Assembly: GCF_947331445.1 (NCBI RefSeq)
Contig: NZ_CAMZOG010000046.1
Location: 1 to 36,804 of the forward strand
From: Parendozoicomonas sp. Alg238-R29
GTDB lineage: Bacteria > Pseudomonadota > Gammaproteobacteria > Pseudomonadales > Endozoicomonadaceae
DNA: 36,804 bases
Reading direction: 5' to 3'
Both the position numbers and the translations under genes were made by a program. Of this stretch, positions 8,680-17,557 are shown piece by piece (position 1 is the first letter of the stretch; every line of letters starts with the position of its first letter). The notes under the pieces were generated by a model. It did no database searches. It was not told the DNA's origin and was given only the letters and a program-made list of their open reading frames with translations.

Positions 8680-9179
8680 ATTTGCCAGGTCTGTATTTTA
8701 CTCGACTGTGGTTGTGTATCCCGGTGTTGTACCTTGCTGGCTGTAGCTGGTTTGGTGGTGACTCAAACAATAAAGATTCCCAACCAGCGTTGGCAGGTAT
8801 TATCAAACTAACTGTCAGGGGGGCGGACTATCTGAACCCGGACACTTATGGGCGCCCATGCCCGGTTGTTCTACGGCTTTACGAACTTCCTGATTGCAGT
8901 GTCTTTGGACAGTACCGTTTTCTGGATCTCTACAATCAGGCGGATCATTTTCTGGGGGCTCAACTGCTTTACACCCGGGAGCTGGCACCGCTTCACCCCG
9001 GTCAAACGCTGACTCTGGATATTCCTCTGGTCAAAGGGGCTGGCTGTATTGCCGCTTTGGCCGGCTATAGCCAGTACCGGGAGGGAAGTCCTTCAGCAAC
9101 TCTACCAATCATGCAGTCTGCCAATGTTCAGCTAACCGTAGAAGGTCTGCGTGTCGTCTTGACTGAGGGTTACCGATGA
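8676..9179 (+). CDS. tssJ: T6SS outer-membrane lipoprotein TssJ
   Basis: 167 residues from the ATG at 8676, which overlaps the fha stop as ATGA. An upstream GTG at 8637 is open but would spoil the signal peptide. The N-terminus has a hydrophobic core and a lipobox LAGC with Cys23. Ser at +2 fits outer-membrane sorting. The mature part resembles the TssJ beta-sandwich (SciN family): GADYLNPD, PVVLRLYELPD, then FLDLYNQADHFLG. TssJ anchors the TssLM complex to the outer membrane by binding the periplasmic end of TssM. Family and position both support the call. Confidence 0.92.
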   Translation: MNLPGLYFTRLWLCIPVLYLAGCSWFGGDSNNKDSQPALAGIIKLTVRGADYLNPDTYGRPCPVVLRLYELPDCSVFGQYRFLDLYNQADHFLGAQLLYTRELAPLHPGQTLTLDIPLVKGAGCIAALAGYSQYREGSPSATLPIMQSANVQLTVEGLRVVLTEGYR

Positions 9180-10507
9180 TCTCTGCGAGTAATACGGTAT
9201 GGCTTGAGGGGATGTTTATCACGCCCCAGCATTTTCAACAGCACGACCGGTATATGCACAGTTTTATTCGAGACTGGATGAACAGCCGGTTTGGGGAGAG
9301 CTGGGGGGTGCGCAGCCTCGATATTGACAAGTCACAGTATCAGGTTGGGCGAGTCCGGATTATGTCAGTGCAGGGCGTGTTTCCTGATGGCACACCTTTT
9401 GTGTCTCCCGAGGAACTGATACTGCAGATTCCTCCGGGAACTGTGAATAAAAAGGTTTACCTGGCCGTACCCCTGTATCGCCCCGGTCAGGTCAATACAG
9501 TCAGGAACGCTTCGCCAACCATTCGTTATACCAGTTTCTCAGCCGATGTTGTGGATGATTGCTCTTCCGATAATGATGTGATTTCTATTGAGCAGTGTCG
9601 CTTGAATTTGTCGCTACAGCTTGAGGGTTGGGATATGAGCTGTTACTCACTGATTCCTGTTCTGGATATCAGGGAGGTGCACAGTGATGGTTCATTAGTT
9701 GTAAACAGCAGTTTTGTTCCGCCATGTCTGGATGTATCAGCTTCCCCAGTGATACTGGAGCAGCTTAATGAGTTGTTGGCTCTAATCGTTCAGCGTTCCC
9801 GTCAGGCCTGTCAGCGTCTGCAGGCCGGGGCTCAGGCAAAAAGTCGCCAGATGCGGGTTCTTGATCTGCTCTGGCTGCAGACTTTGAATCGTTGGCAACC
9901 CTGGTTTGCTACCAGTTCAAATATGTCCTGTGTCGATATGCATCGGGAACTGGCCATGTGTCTTGGCGATATACTGGCATTGATGCCTGAACCGTTACCT
10001 GATATTCCGTCGTTTAATCACAGTGATCCTGGGCCATCCATGCTGGTGTTGTTCCGTAGCCTGCGCAGAGTTCTCAGTAGCATGGCCGATGAGAGAGTGT
10101 TGGTTATTGAATGGAATTATGATCAGTTTGCGGAAAAGCGACTTCTTGTTCTGGAAGAGGATGGGTCGGAACGTTTACAAAGTGGTCGGGTGGTTTTGGG
10201 GGTCAAGTCCAGTCTTGGTGTTGTGATGACTGGGCAACGGTTTGTGAATGCCAGCAAATTAGTTGGCTCACGACGTATAGATGAGCTGGTATGCAGTGCC
10301 TTGCCGGGGATACGCCTGGAACAGATGCCAGTTGCACCGGCAGAACTCCAGAGTCAGCCGGATATCGCTTACTTTGAAGTTGATAGAAGTGATTCACTGT
10401 GGCGAGAATTGACTTCGGCAGCAGATCGACTGGTTATTCATATTGATGAACGATTACCGGATGTTGAATTAACTCTCTATGTGATTCGTACGGGAGACAG
10501 TCTCTGA
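9176..10507 (+). CDS. tssK: T6SS baseplate protein TssK
   Basis: 443 residues, the usual TssK length. The N-terminus carries the family hallmark VWLEGMFITPQHFQQHDRY. The C-terminal part (VIEWNYDQFAEKRLLVL, then LPGIRLEQMPVAPAELQ) is also typical. TssK is a cytoplasmic trimer that links the TssEFG baseplate to TssL and TssM. The start codon overlaps the tssJ stop by four bases (ATGA), so translation is probably coupled. Confidence 0.96.
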   Translation: MISASNTVWLEGMFITPQHFQQHDRYMHSFIRDWMNSRFGESWGVRSLDIDKSQYQVGRVRIMSVQGVFPDGTPFVSPEELILQIPPGTVNKKVYLAVPLYRPGQVNTVRNASPTIRYTSFSADVVDDCSSDNDVISIEQCRLNLSLQLEGWDMSCYSLIPVLDIREVHSDGSLVVNSSFVPPCLDVSASPVILEQLNELLALIVQRSRQACQRLQAGAQAKSRQMRVLDLLWLQTLNRWQPWFATSSNMSCVDMHRELAMCLGDILALMPEPLPDIPSFNHSDPGPSMLVLFRSLRRVLSSMADERVLVIEWNYDQFAEKRLLVLEEDGSERLQSGRVVLGVKSSLGVVMTGQRFVNASKLVGSRRIDELVCSALPGIRLEQMPVAPAELQSQPDIAYFEVDRSDSLWRELTSAADRLVIHIDERLPDVELTLYVIRTGDSL

Positions 10508-11295
10508 TGACCGGGGATGATGACACTCTGGTTGTTGAAGGGCGTGGAGAGCAAACACGCATTGTTGACGATGTTCCGCCAGAGGATCGTACCTTTACGT
10601 TGGATAATCCGGATGGCTCTACCCGCTGCAACATTCTGATGCGTCTGGGAGCCGATCTGCTGGCGTTGATTGCCCTGATACCACGAATGGGGCGACCCAT
10701 GGATGTGAACCGGATGCGTGAACAGATTCAGGAGCAGCTGATCCGTATTCGCACTGAAGGAGCCTTTATGGCTTGCCACCCCTGGGCGCTCGACAAGTGT
10801 GGTCTGATTTTCTGTGCCGCTATGGATGAAGCGGTTCTTCGAACCGAGTGGGGGCGTTTATCCGGCTGGGCCAATGATACCTTGCTTAGCCGTATTTATG
10901 GGCGAAGAAATGGCGGTGAACTGTTTTACCAGTTACTGGAGCAGGCTCGATTGCAGCCTGAGATGATGGTTGACCTTCTTGAGTTGCAGTATGTGTTATT
11001 ACGCTTGGGGTTTACCGGGCAGTTTCATGATAAACCCGAACAATGGCAGTCCACCGGGTATGAACTCTATCGCGTGTTGCAAAGAATTGCCCCAGCCCGG
11101 GCACTGGAATGTCGGCAGATGCCTTCAGTCAGGGAAAGGTCTCGTCTTCTACGTTTCCGGTTTGGGCGTGTTACCACCGTCGTACTGGTTCTTGTGGGTA
11201 TTATTCTGCTGGTGGCGGGGGGCCGTTATGGCAGAGAAGTCTCCATGCAGAAAAATATCATGGAATCCCAGAGCGCTGCAGGTAAAGAGTTATGA
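10507..11295 (+). CDS. tssL: T6SS inner-membrane protein TssL (DotU family)
   Basis: 262 residues. The cytoplasmic DotU-type domain includes the early helix around MREQIQEQLIRI and the family stretch FCAAMDEAVLRTEWG. One membrane helix lies near residues 221-241 (VTTVVLVLVGIILLVAGG), with only ~20 residues after it. This is therefore the short form without an OmpA-like peptidoglycan-binding domain. TssL recruits the baseplate to the membrane complex. Its ATG shares one base with the tssK stop (TGATG). Confidence 0.95.
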   Translation: MTGDDDTLVVEGRGEQTRIVDDVPPEDRTFTLDNPDGSTRCNILMRLGADLLALIALIPRMGRPMDVNRMREQIQEQLIRIRTEGAFMACHPWALDKCGLIFCAAMDEAVLRTEWGRLSGWANDTLLSRIYGRRNGGELFYQLLEQARLQPEMMVDLLELQYVLLRLGFTGQFHDKPEQWQSTGYELYRVLQRIAPARALECRQMPSVRERSRLLRFRFGRVTTVVLVLVGIILLVAGGRYGREVSMQKNIMESQSAAGKEL

Positions 11296-14200
11296 ACCCT
11301 TTGCAGCTTGTTCTCATTATTCTCAGTGGTGGCGTTGGCTTAGCCAGTATTGGCTGGCTGCTCTTGAAACAGTTTGGCTGGTGGTCCGTTTCCCTGTTTC
11401 TCGGCGTAATGATTGTGGTTGCGCTGATATCTATGACTGTTCGCTGGTGGCGTAAACGTAAAAAGAAGAATCTGTCTCCGGAGCAACGGGAAGCTCGCCA
11501 GAACAAAGAGGATCTCGCCCGGGAAAATACACATAGGGAGCGAGATGTTCAGGAGGCCATTCGCTCTGTATTTCGGTTATTGAAAGAAAGGGCCGACAGC
11601 AATCCTTATCAGTTGCCAATGTACCTGATGATTGGGCCGCAGGGGGCGGGTAAAACCCTGTTGCTAAAGTCATTTGGTCTTGTACGTATGCGCACTCCCC
11701 AGCTGGAGCTGGCTTCGGAATATATGGAAGTGTGGTGCAGTGAGCACCTTCTGGTAGTGAAAATCTGGGGGCGGTTGTATGAACAGATGGAGGGGGATAG
11801 CGATATCCGTCTCTGGGAACGCAGTATGCGACAACTGTTAAATGAACGCCCGCGCCGCTGCTTGAATGGTGTTATCGCAACCCTGCCAGTGACCCTGCTG
11901 ACGTCGGCTGATCAGGAACAGCGTGAACAGCAGGCGATATTTCTCCGGCGAAGGCTACGGGAAACGGGTCATATCTTCGGCCAGAAACTGCCTGTTTATC
12001 TTATTGTGACCAAGTGTGATCGGTTGGCAGGTTTTTCCGGTGCTTTTCGAATGGCTCTGGCTGGTGAAGTTGAACAGAGCCTGGGGGGGTTGGTTGAAGA
12101 TGCCAGACTTCAGAAAACTTATGATCGTGGCTGGTTTGAAAAAAGTTGGGGACAACTTCGCAGTCAGGTTGAAGGGCGATTGATTCTTGCCTTAAACGAA
12201 GAGAATGAAAAAAATCATCGTACTGATGTAGTAACACTGTCCTGGCAGCTCCAGCTACTGGCACCAAGGCTGACTGAGGTGATGGACGGTGTTTTCAGTA
12301 ATCACCCCTTGGGTGTTCCTCTGCATCTGCGTGGTTACTTTCTTACCGGCCGTGGCGGTGATATTCCTACCGAGGATCTTCTGGCGAACTACCTTCAGAG
12401 TCGGTACGGCTTTACCGGCCAAGTTGATCACCCTTTGGCTTCTGGTGTACCGGCACTGTTTACCCGGGGGATTGTGCCGGGAGTATTACTACCAGAAAGT
12501 GGGTTGGCCGGGCGGAATATGTCCCGTGAATGGCGCTGGCGCTTGTTGTGTTCGGGCTGGTTGTCTTTTTGTTTGTTGCTGATTCTGGCAACAGGAATGT
12601 GGACTTACGAAAATCTGACATATGTCCAGCACCGGGGCATGGAATTGCATGACGCCTGGGACAACCTCAGTTCCGCTCCCCCTGGGGATAATTTGCTGGA
12701 GCAGATTCACTGGCTGGGTAATTTTCAGAGGGGGGTACAGGAGTTTCAAGCCCCCGTTCCCTGGTATATATCCACCTGGTTTATCTATTATGGCCAGGGC
12801 AAGGTGTTGAACCAGCTCTGGCAGGAGCAACTGGCAACCCGGCTGCGGCCTTTGCTTTTGAAATGGCTGGCAACGGCAGTTATCAATGATGTTGGTCAAG
12901 GGCGCCCTGATCGACTGGTGACCAATGTACAGTTCTATTTATCTTTGACCGGTCAGCCGGGCATTCGACCCAAAAGAGCAGCTATCTATCAATTAGTCCG
13001 AAACGTTTTGGGTGAAACCCATCCGCGACTGGAAGATGTATTTACTGCTCAGCTCGTCACTATGCTTGATCATCCCGGTACAGCGGCCGAGCGCAACAGT
13101 GAATTTATGGAGGCTATGCGAAAACGCTGGCAAGAGATAGGCTCCGGTTCTGTTTTCCTGCTGAATGTGGCAGGTTTGAAAGGCTTTAACCAAGTATCTC
13201 TGGATCAGATGTTCAGTCGTGGTTTTCTGGAAGTGTTCGAACCCTCACAGGAGCTGGTGGGAAACGGATTTCCAACTTTGTATACCGCAAAGGCTGTCGA
13301 GCGATTGGACTTTAACCCTGATAGTCCATTGTTGAATGTTTACATTGGCGTACGGCAGGCCATTTTTAATCCGCTGAATCCGGTTGTTTCAAGAAAAGAA
13401 AAATTGCTTGTTATTCAAGAAATGGAGGAATTCTACTTTCAGCGTTACGCAGAGTTCTGGCAGCAATTTTTAGCAACGCTTTCTTTGCGTAAGGTGATCA
13501 GCGGAACACAATTGTCGTCCTTACTTTTAAAGTTGGGAACCCCAGGGCAGTCACCTCTGGAGGAGTTAATTGAAACGGTTGTGACCAATACCCAGTTAAT
13601 AAAAGACACTCAGGTTGCTACTGATGACGTAAAAAGCAAAGACAACACAACCAAGAAAAACGGCGTGCCTAAAAATCCCTCCGGAAAACTCTCGGGCGGT
13701 GTTGCCGGTTTGCTGAAAAAGAAAGAAACATACCCTGAAACCAGTAATGCGCAAACTCTTATCATGGGTGGCATGGCCCGGCGCTTTTCAGATTATACCC
13801 GCTATAAAGAGGATACCGGCAAGAGTACTGGAGCAATGGATGCTGTTACCCAGCTGCTGCACCAGCTGTACAGTGCTGTTCATCCGGCGCTTACCGGTGT
13901 AGGTGGATCCGCACATTCTTTTAAATTAATGAAGGCGCAACTGGGGGGGAGTAACGATGCTGTTCCCTGGGGAACCGTCTTGATAGAAGGGCTTCCAGAT
14001 GCCCCCAGACAGTTGATGAATGATGTATACATTGCCGTTTTGAAACGGCTGTTTCAGGGGGCTGCCGAGCAGATCAATACTGCATGGCAGAGTTATGTCA
14101 GACCAATATGGGAAGGCAGCCTGGAAAATAGTTATCCGTTCAACAGTGGCGGAAAAGATGCAGCCCCTGCCGTTGTAGAAGCCTTTTTTGGTAAAGGGGG

Positions 14201-14771
14201 CGTGTTTGATGAGTTTACTACCAACTGCCTGAATCCATTTACCGTTACACATGTAGACAGTAATGGTCGTACAGAATTCATTCCTAAATCTTTTCTGGAG
14301 GTATCTGTACCACTGGTGCCTGCCATCTGGAAGCAGGCTTCGATTGCCTCAGACCTTCGCCGGTTACTGTTTTCAACCAGCAGTCGGATGGAGCTGGACC
14401 TGGAAGTCCGGGTAGAAACCATGAGTCCGAAGGCCACCTTATTAAGACTGGATAGCGACAGCGGTGTTCTAACTGGCAGGCACGGTCCTTCCCAGTGGCA
14501 GTTATTTAAATGGACCGGAAGCAGTCCGGATGTCCCTCTGGTTCAGAGTTTGTTCAGCGATGATCTGCTGCTTGCTGAACAAATCTGGCGAGGGCCATGG
14601 CGCTGGTTTCGGTGGTTGGAGTCTGGGCGTGTTTCACCGGCAGGTTATGGTGAGTTCCGTATTGATATCAGCCAGCGGCAATATCTCAGTGAATTTGTGG
14701 TTCGCCCACCAGGGCAGCGCATGCCATCGGACATTTTTGGACACCTGCAAATGCCGGAGCGTCTTTTGTGA
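11292..14771 (+). CDS. tssM: T6SS membrane-complex protein TssM (IcmF family)
   Basis: 1159 residues, normal for TssM. Two N-terminal membrane helices (about 5-27 and 31-52) precede a cytoplasmic nucleotide-binding-like domain with an intact Walker A, GPQGAGKT at 115-122. A third membrane helix lies near 417-440. The remaining ~720 residues are periplasmic and reach TssJ. A Lys/Thr/Ser-rich stretch near residues 775-815 looks like an added flexible insertion. The ATG overlaps the tssL stop (ATGA) and the stop overlaps the next GTG (GTGA). Confidence 0.96.
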   Translation: MNPLQLVLIILSGGVGLASIGWLLLKQFGWWSVSLFLGVMIVVALISMTVRWWRKRKKKNLSPEQREARQNKEDLARENTHRERDVQEAIRSVFRLLKERADSNPYQLPMYLMIGPQGAGKTLLLKSFGLVRMRTPQLELASEYMEVWCSEHLLVVKIWGRLYEQMEGDSDIRLWERSMRQLLNERPRRCLNGVIATLPVTLLTSADQEQREQQAIFLRRRLRETGHIFGQKLPVYLIVTKCDRLAGFSGAFRMALAGEVEQSLGGLVEDARLQKTYDRGWFEKSWGQLRSQVEGRLILALNEENEKNHRTDVVTLSWQLQLLAPRLTEVMDGVFSNHPLGVPLHLRGYFLTGRGGDIPTEDLLANYLQSRYGFTGQVDHPLASGVPALFTRGIVPGVLLPESGLAGRNMSREWRWRLLCSGWLSFCLLLILATGMWTYENLTYVQHRGMELHDAWDNLSSAPPGDNLLEQIHWLGNFQRGVQEFQAPVPWYISTWFIYYGQGKVLNQLWQEQLATRLRPLLLKWLATAVINDVGQGRPDRLVTNVQFYLSLTGQPGIRPKRAAIYQLVRNVLGETHPRLEDVFTAQLVTMLDHPGTAAERNSEFMEAMRKRWQEIGSGSVFLLNVAGLKGFNQVSLDQMFSRGFLEVFEPSQELVGNGFPTLYTAKAVERLDFNPDSPLLNVYIGVRQAIFNPLNPVVSRKEKLLVIQEMEEFYFQRYAEFWQQFLATLSLRKVISGTQLSSLLLKLGTPGQSPLEELIETVVTNTQLIKDTQVATDDVKSKDNTTKKNGVPKNPSGKLSGGVAGLLKKKETYPETSNAQTLIMGGMARRFSDYTRYKEDTGKSTGAMDAVTQLLHQLYSAVHPALTGVGGSAHSFKLMKAQLGGSNDAVPWGTVLIEGLPDAPRQLMNDVYIAVLKRLFQGAAEQINTAWQSYVRPIWEGSLENSYPFNSGGKDAAPAVVEAFFGKGGVFDEFTTNCLNPFTVTHVDSNGRTEFIPKSFLEVSVPLVPAIWKQASIASDLRRLLFSTSSRMELDLEVRVETMSPKATLLRLDSDSGVLTGRHGPSQWQLFKWTGSSPDVPLVQSLFSDDLLLAEQIWRGPWRWFRWLESGRVSPAGYGEFRIDISQRQYLSEFVVRPPGQRMPSDIFGHLQMPERLL

Positions 14772-15514
14772 ATTACCAGCCCAGAATCCCCGGAATGGAT
14801 TTTACCGGTCGGGTATATGGCCGTTTTGCCCGTGAAACCAAGGATACGGTTACCGGTAAATTATGTATTGTTAAAGGGCCATTCCTGCCTTGTGCGGATG
14901 AAAATCGCTTTCAGAGGGAAGCCGATATTTTACAGCAACTCCCCTTGCAGGGCGTTGCTGGTTTGCGACAGTGTTTCCGTGAACGCCGACGTTGCTGGTT
15001 GGTGTTTGATCGTATCCCGGGAGCAACAATTTCCGATTGTGGGTTTGGCAATCTATTTCCGGAGCGAGCGGGTTGGCTGATTGCAAAACTTTCCCGCATT
15101 CTGTCTATGTGTCACCAGAGAGGTTGGGCTCATTGTGATATCTGCCCTGCGAATGTTCAGCTCCATGGGAGCAAAGTCTGGTTACTGGATTTTGGTGCCT
15201 CTCTGGCTCTTGGTAAAAGATACCCTTGGCAGCGTCAGGTGCGCCCGGCCTGGAGCAGCCCTTCGTTGTTGGAAGGTAAAGGGCGGGTGTCGCCCACTGA
15301 CGATGTTTACAGCCTATTGCTTTTGTCTGGTCTTCTTTTAACCGGGCAACAACCTTTTCCTGGCCCGTCACGAACAGACTTTAGTCGCTGGTCGCGGCGG
15401 CTTGATCGACCTGGGCGGCTAAGCCGACGACAGTGGCACTTCCTTCAGCGCTCTCTGGAGCATCCGAATAATCTGACTGCACAGGATCTGGCTGTACAGG
15501 CATTAGGCTGGTAA
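14768..15514 (+). CDS. Small Ser/Thr protein kinase-like protein of the T6SS cluster
   Basis: 248 residues with a near-complete protein kinase core: Lys36 in IVKGPF as the ATP-binding lysine, Glu51 in READIL as its partner, HCDICPAN with Asp124 and Asn129 as catalytic loop (HRD changed to HCD), and DFG at 141-143. The glycine loop is weak (FTGRVYGRF). There is no membrane helix or sensor domain, so it is much shorter than PpkA. Known T6SS kinases phosphorylate Fha, and an Fha protein starts this operon, so that is the expected substrate. No PppA-like phosphatase is in the window. Start is GTG at 14768 with GGAGC upstream, coupled to tssM. Confidence 0.8.
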   Translation: MNYQPRIPGMDFTGRVYGRFARETKDTVTGKLCIVKGPFLPCADENRFQREADILQQLPLQGVAGLRQCFRERRRCWLVFDRIPGATISDCGFGNLFPERAGWLIAKLSRILSMCHQRGWAHCDICPANVQLHGSKVWLLDFGASLALGKRYPWQRQVRPAWSSPSLLEGKGRVSPTDDVYSLLLLSGLLLTGQQPFPGPSRTDFSRWSRRLDRPGRLSRRQWHFLQRSLEHPNNLTAQDLAVQALGW

Positions 15515-15529
15515 TACCGAGGATGTTTT

Positions 15530-17557
15530 ATGCGCTTCTCTGAACTGATTAACAACGAAAATCCTGCGAGTATGTCGTTAGGCAAGTTGATAGGGTTGGT
15601 TGACAACTGGTTGGCGAGAATGGCTAGTTGGCGATACACCCGAGATACCAGAACCGAGCATGTGCAACAGGCTCTGGATCAGGTGTATACATCTCTTGAG
15701 CGAAAACTGAAGATAACCAGCAGCCAGCAAATCATGACAGATCCGTTATGGAAAATCATGGTAAAGCTGATTGCTAAACATTTCCCCAACGAGGTAGAGA
15801 TTTATTATCCAACCCCTGTCGAGCAACAGCGAAAGCTGATGTTGATCAGGAACAGTATCGCTACCGGCATTATCAAAGATAAGCAGCGTCTTCTGCATGA
15901 GTTTATGACTCACCATGAATACAAGGTGAAAACCCTCAGCGAGCTGGCTCATTCTCGCATAAAACTTCAGATTCTCGCCGCTTCTTCCAGGGCCGTGCTG
16001 GGGCGCTATCAGGGAAGTATTTATGATGGTTGGGAAACTTGGTATCGCTGGGCTAATCGCAGGGACAGGGGGCGTGAAACTGATACCCAAATGGAAGTTG
16101 AAGAAAGTACGCTGGCTGTTGGTAAAGCCGTTGTACGTGGTGAAGCCAAGGCAATGATTGGCCGTAATTTTGAATATGATAGCAGGGATACCCACGGGGG
16201 AAGCCCTTGGCGCCATCAGGTCAAAGCTGGTGGTGCGCTTTATGTGGAAGGCGGTGGTGAGGCAGTAGCAACTTATAACCGCGAACAGCTGAATACCGCA
16301 GCGGCAGCCGGAATAGAAGCTGAAGCTGGTATGCGTGGTGATGTTGAGGTTGAAACGGAGTATGCCTTTGCAGTCACCAATGATGAATTCCGTCGTATGT
16401 TTGGCAATAAATTCAAGATGTTTCATGCCAAAGCAGAAGCCCATTCCAAACTGGGAGCTGGAGGTTCGGCAGGGGTTTCTGCTCGAGCAGGGCTGGGAGG
16501 GCAGGCAGGTGCGGGTCATACTTATGAACCTATGGATACGGAAAATCCATCTGGTACCTGGGCAGAGTCGGGCAATATCGGTGTTTGCGCGGGAGGCGAG
16601 GCCAATATCTGGATTGGCTTTACGGTAACAGGTAATGCGGAACTAACAGTTGCCCAGGCGCTGGAACTGGGAATCTCCGGAGAAATGTTTGCCGGGGCTA
16701 AAGCGGGAGCCGAAGGTGGCTTCTTTGTGGAGAGTGGTGGCGTACGTTGTGGTGCTAGTGCCGAAGTGTTTGCCGGGTTTGAGGCTGCTGTGGAGGAACG
16801 GGTGGCTATCAAGCATCCCAAACGTGCACTCACAATATTTTCTGTCAAAGGGCGACAGGCCTTTACTGCCGGTGTGGGTGCTGGCGCCAGTGCTGAGTTT
16901 GCCGCAGGTATCGATCGTTTCAGTCTTAAAGCCGAATCTCAGACAACTCTGGGAATCGGCGGCAAGATTACCACGGATTTTGGTATCTCACCGTTAGCCC
17001 TGGGGCTTGCGGCCTACGATATGGCAATAGTGCCATCACTGTGGATGATCAAGAAAAAACTCAACAGTTCTGTTCACACGAAAAACAGTTCTTTCGCCAA
17101 ACATATGAATCGTGTTGTGGAAGCGGTTGACAGCATCGCTGATGTTTCGGAAGTACGGGCATTGTCCAGAGAGTGCAATGTCATTATTGCTTCCTGTATT
17201 GCGGCGCTTGATCAGGGTGCTGATCATCTTTATAAGCAACAGCCCCGTAAACCCGGAGCCAGTTATGGAGCCATGCCTGACGAACACTCTGTGGCAGGCT
17301 TTACCGGTCATAGCCAGTCTTCCTTTTATACTTACGCTGCTGGTTCAGGACGCAAAACCGGTGTTGATGAGAATGCTTTGACCGATGCTTTCTCTAAACT
17401 GCAGGTCGCTTCAGACACTTGGTATAAAGGAGCCAGTGATGCAAATATGCGAAAGCCCGTGGATATCAATCTACTAGCCAAAACAGTGAATACCGATGTT
17501 AATTACGACTGGATGTTTGCCAAGTTCGCTACTCAGGATCGCCGTTATGGAACCTGA
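15530..17557 (+). CDS. Large Gly/Ala-rich protein of unknown function, end of fha-tssM operon
   Basis: I do not recognise this 675-residue protein. It starts 15 bases after the kinase stop, with GAGG before the ATG, so it belongs to the operon. Residues 1-180 are mostly polar helix. About 185-480 is a long Gly/Ala-rich region where small residues alternate with charged and aromatic ones (AGAKAGAEGG, AGVGAGASAEF), like a repetitive beta or glycine-zipper structure. One mildly hydrophobic segment lies near 485-505 (ISPLALGLAAYDMAIVPSLW). The last ~150 residues are polar. It has no signal peptide and no known effector motif that I can see. A T6SS accessory or secreted toxin are both possible. 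It is convergent with vgrG-DUF6931. Confidence 0.8.
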   Translation: MRFSELINNENPASMSLGKLIGLVDNWLARMASWRYTRDTRTEHVQQALDQVYTSLERKLKITSSQQIMTDPLWKIMVKLIAKHFPNEVEIYYPTPVEQQRKLMLIRNSIATGIIKDKQRLLHEFMTHHEYKVKTLSELAHSRIKLQILAASSRAVLGRYQGSIYDGWETWYRWANRRDRGRETDTQMEVEESTLAVGKAVVRGEAKAMIGRNFEYDSRDTHGGSPWRHQVKAGGALYVEGGGEAVATYNREQLNTAAAAGIEAEAGMRGDVEVETEYAFAVTNDEFRRMFGNKFKMFHAKAEAHSKLGAGGSAGVSARAGLGGQAGAGHTYEPMDTENPSGTWAESGNIGVCAGGEANIWIGFTVTGNAELTVAQALELGISGEMFAGAKAGAEGGFFVESGGVRCGASAEVFAGFEAAVEERVAIKHPKRALTIFSVKGRQAFTAGVGAGASAEFAAGIDRFSLKAESQTTLGIGGKITTDFGISPLALGLAAYDMAIVPSLWMIKKKLNSSVHTKNSSFAKHMNRVVEAVDSIADVSEVRALSRECNVIIASCIAALDQGADHLYKQQPRKPGASYGAMPDEHSVAGFTGHSQSSFYTYAAGSGRKTGVDENALTDAFSKLQVASDTWYKGASDANMRKPVDINLLAKTVNTDVNYDWMFAKFATQDRRYGT

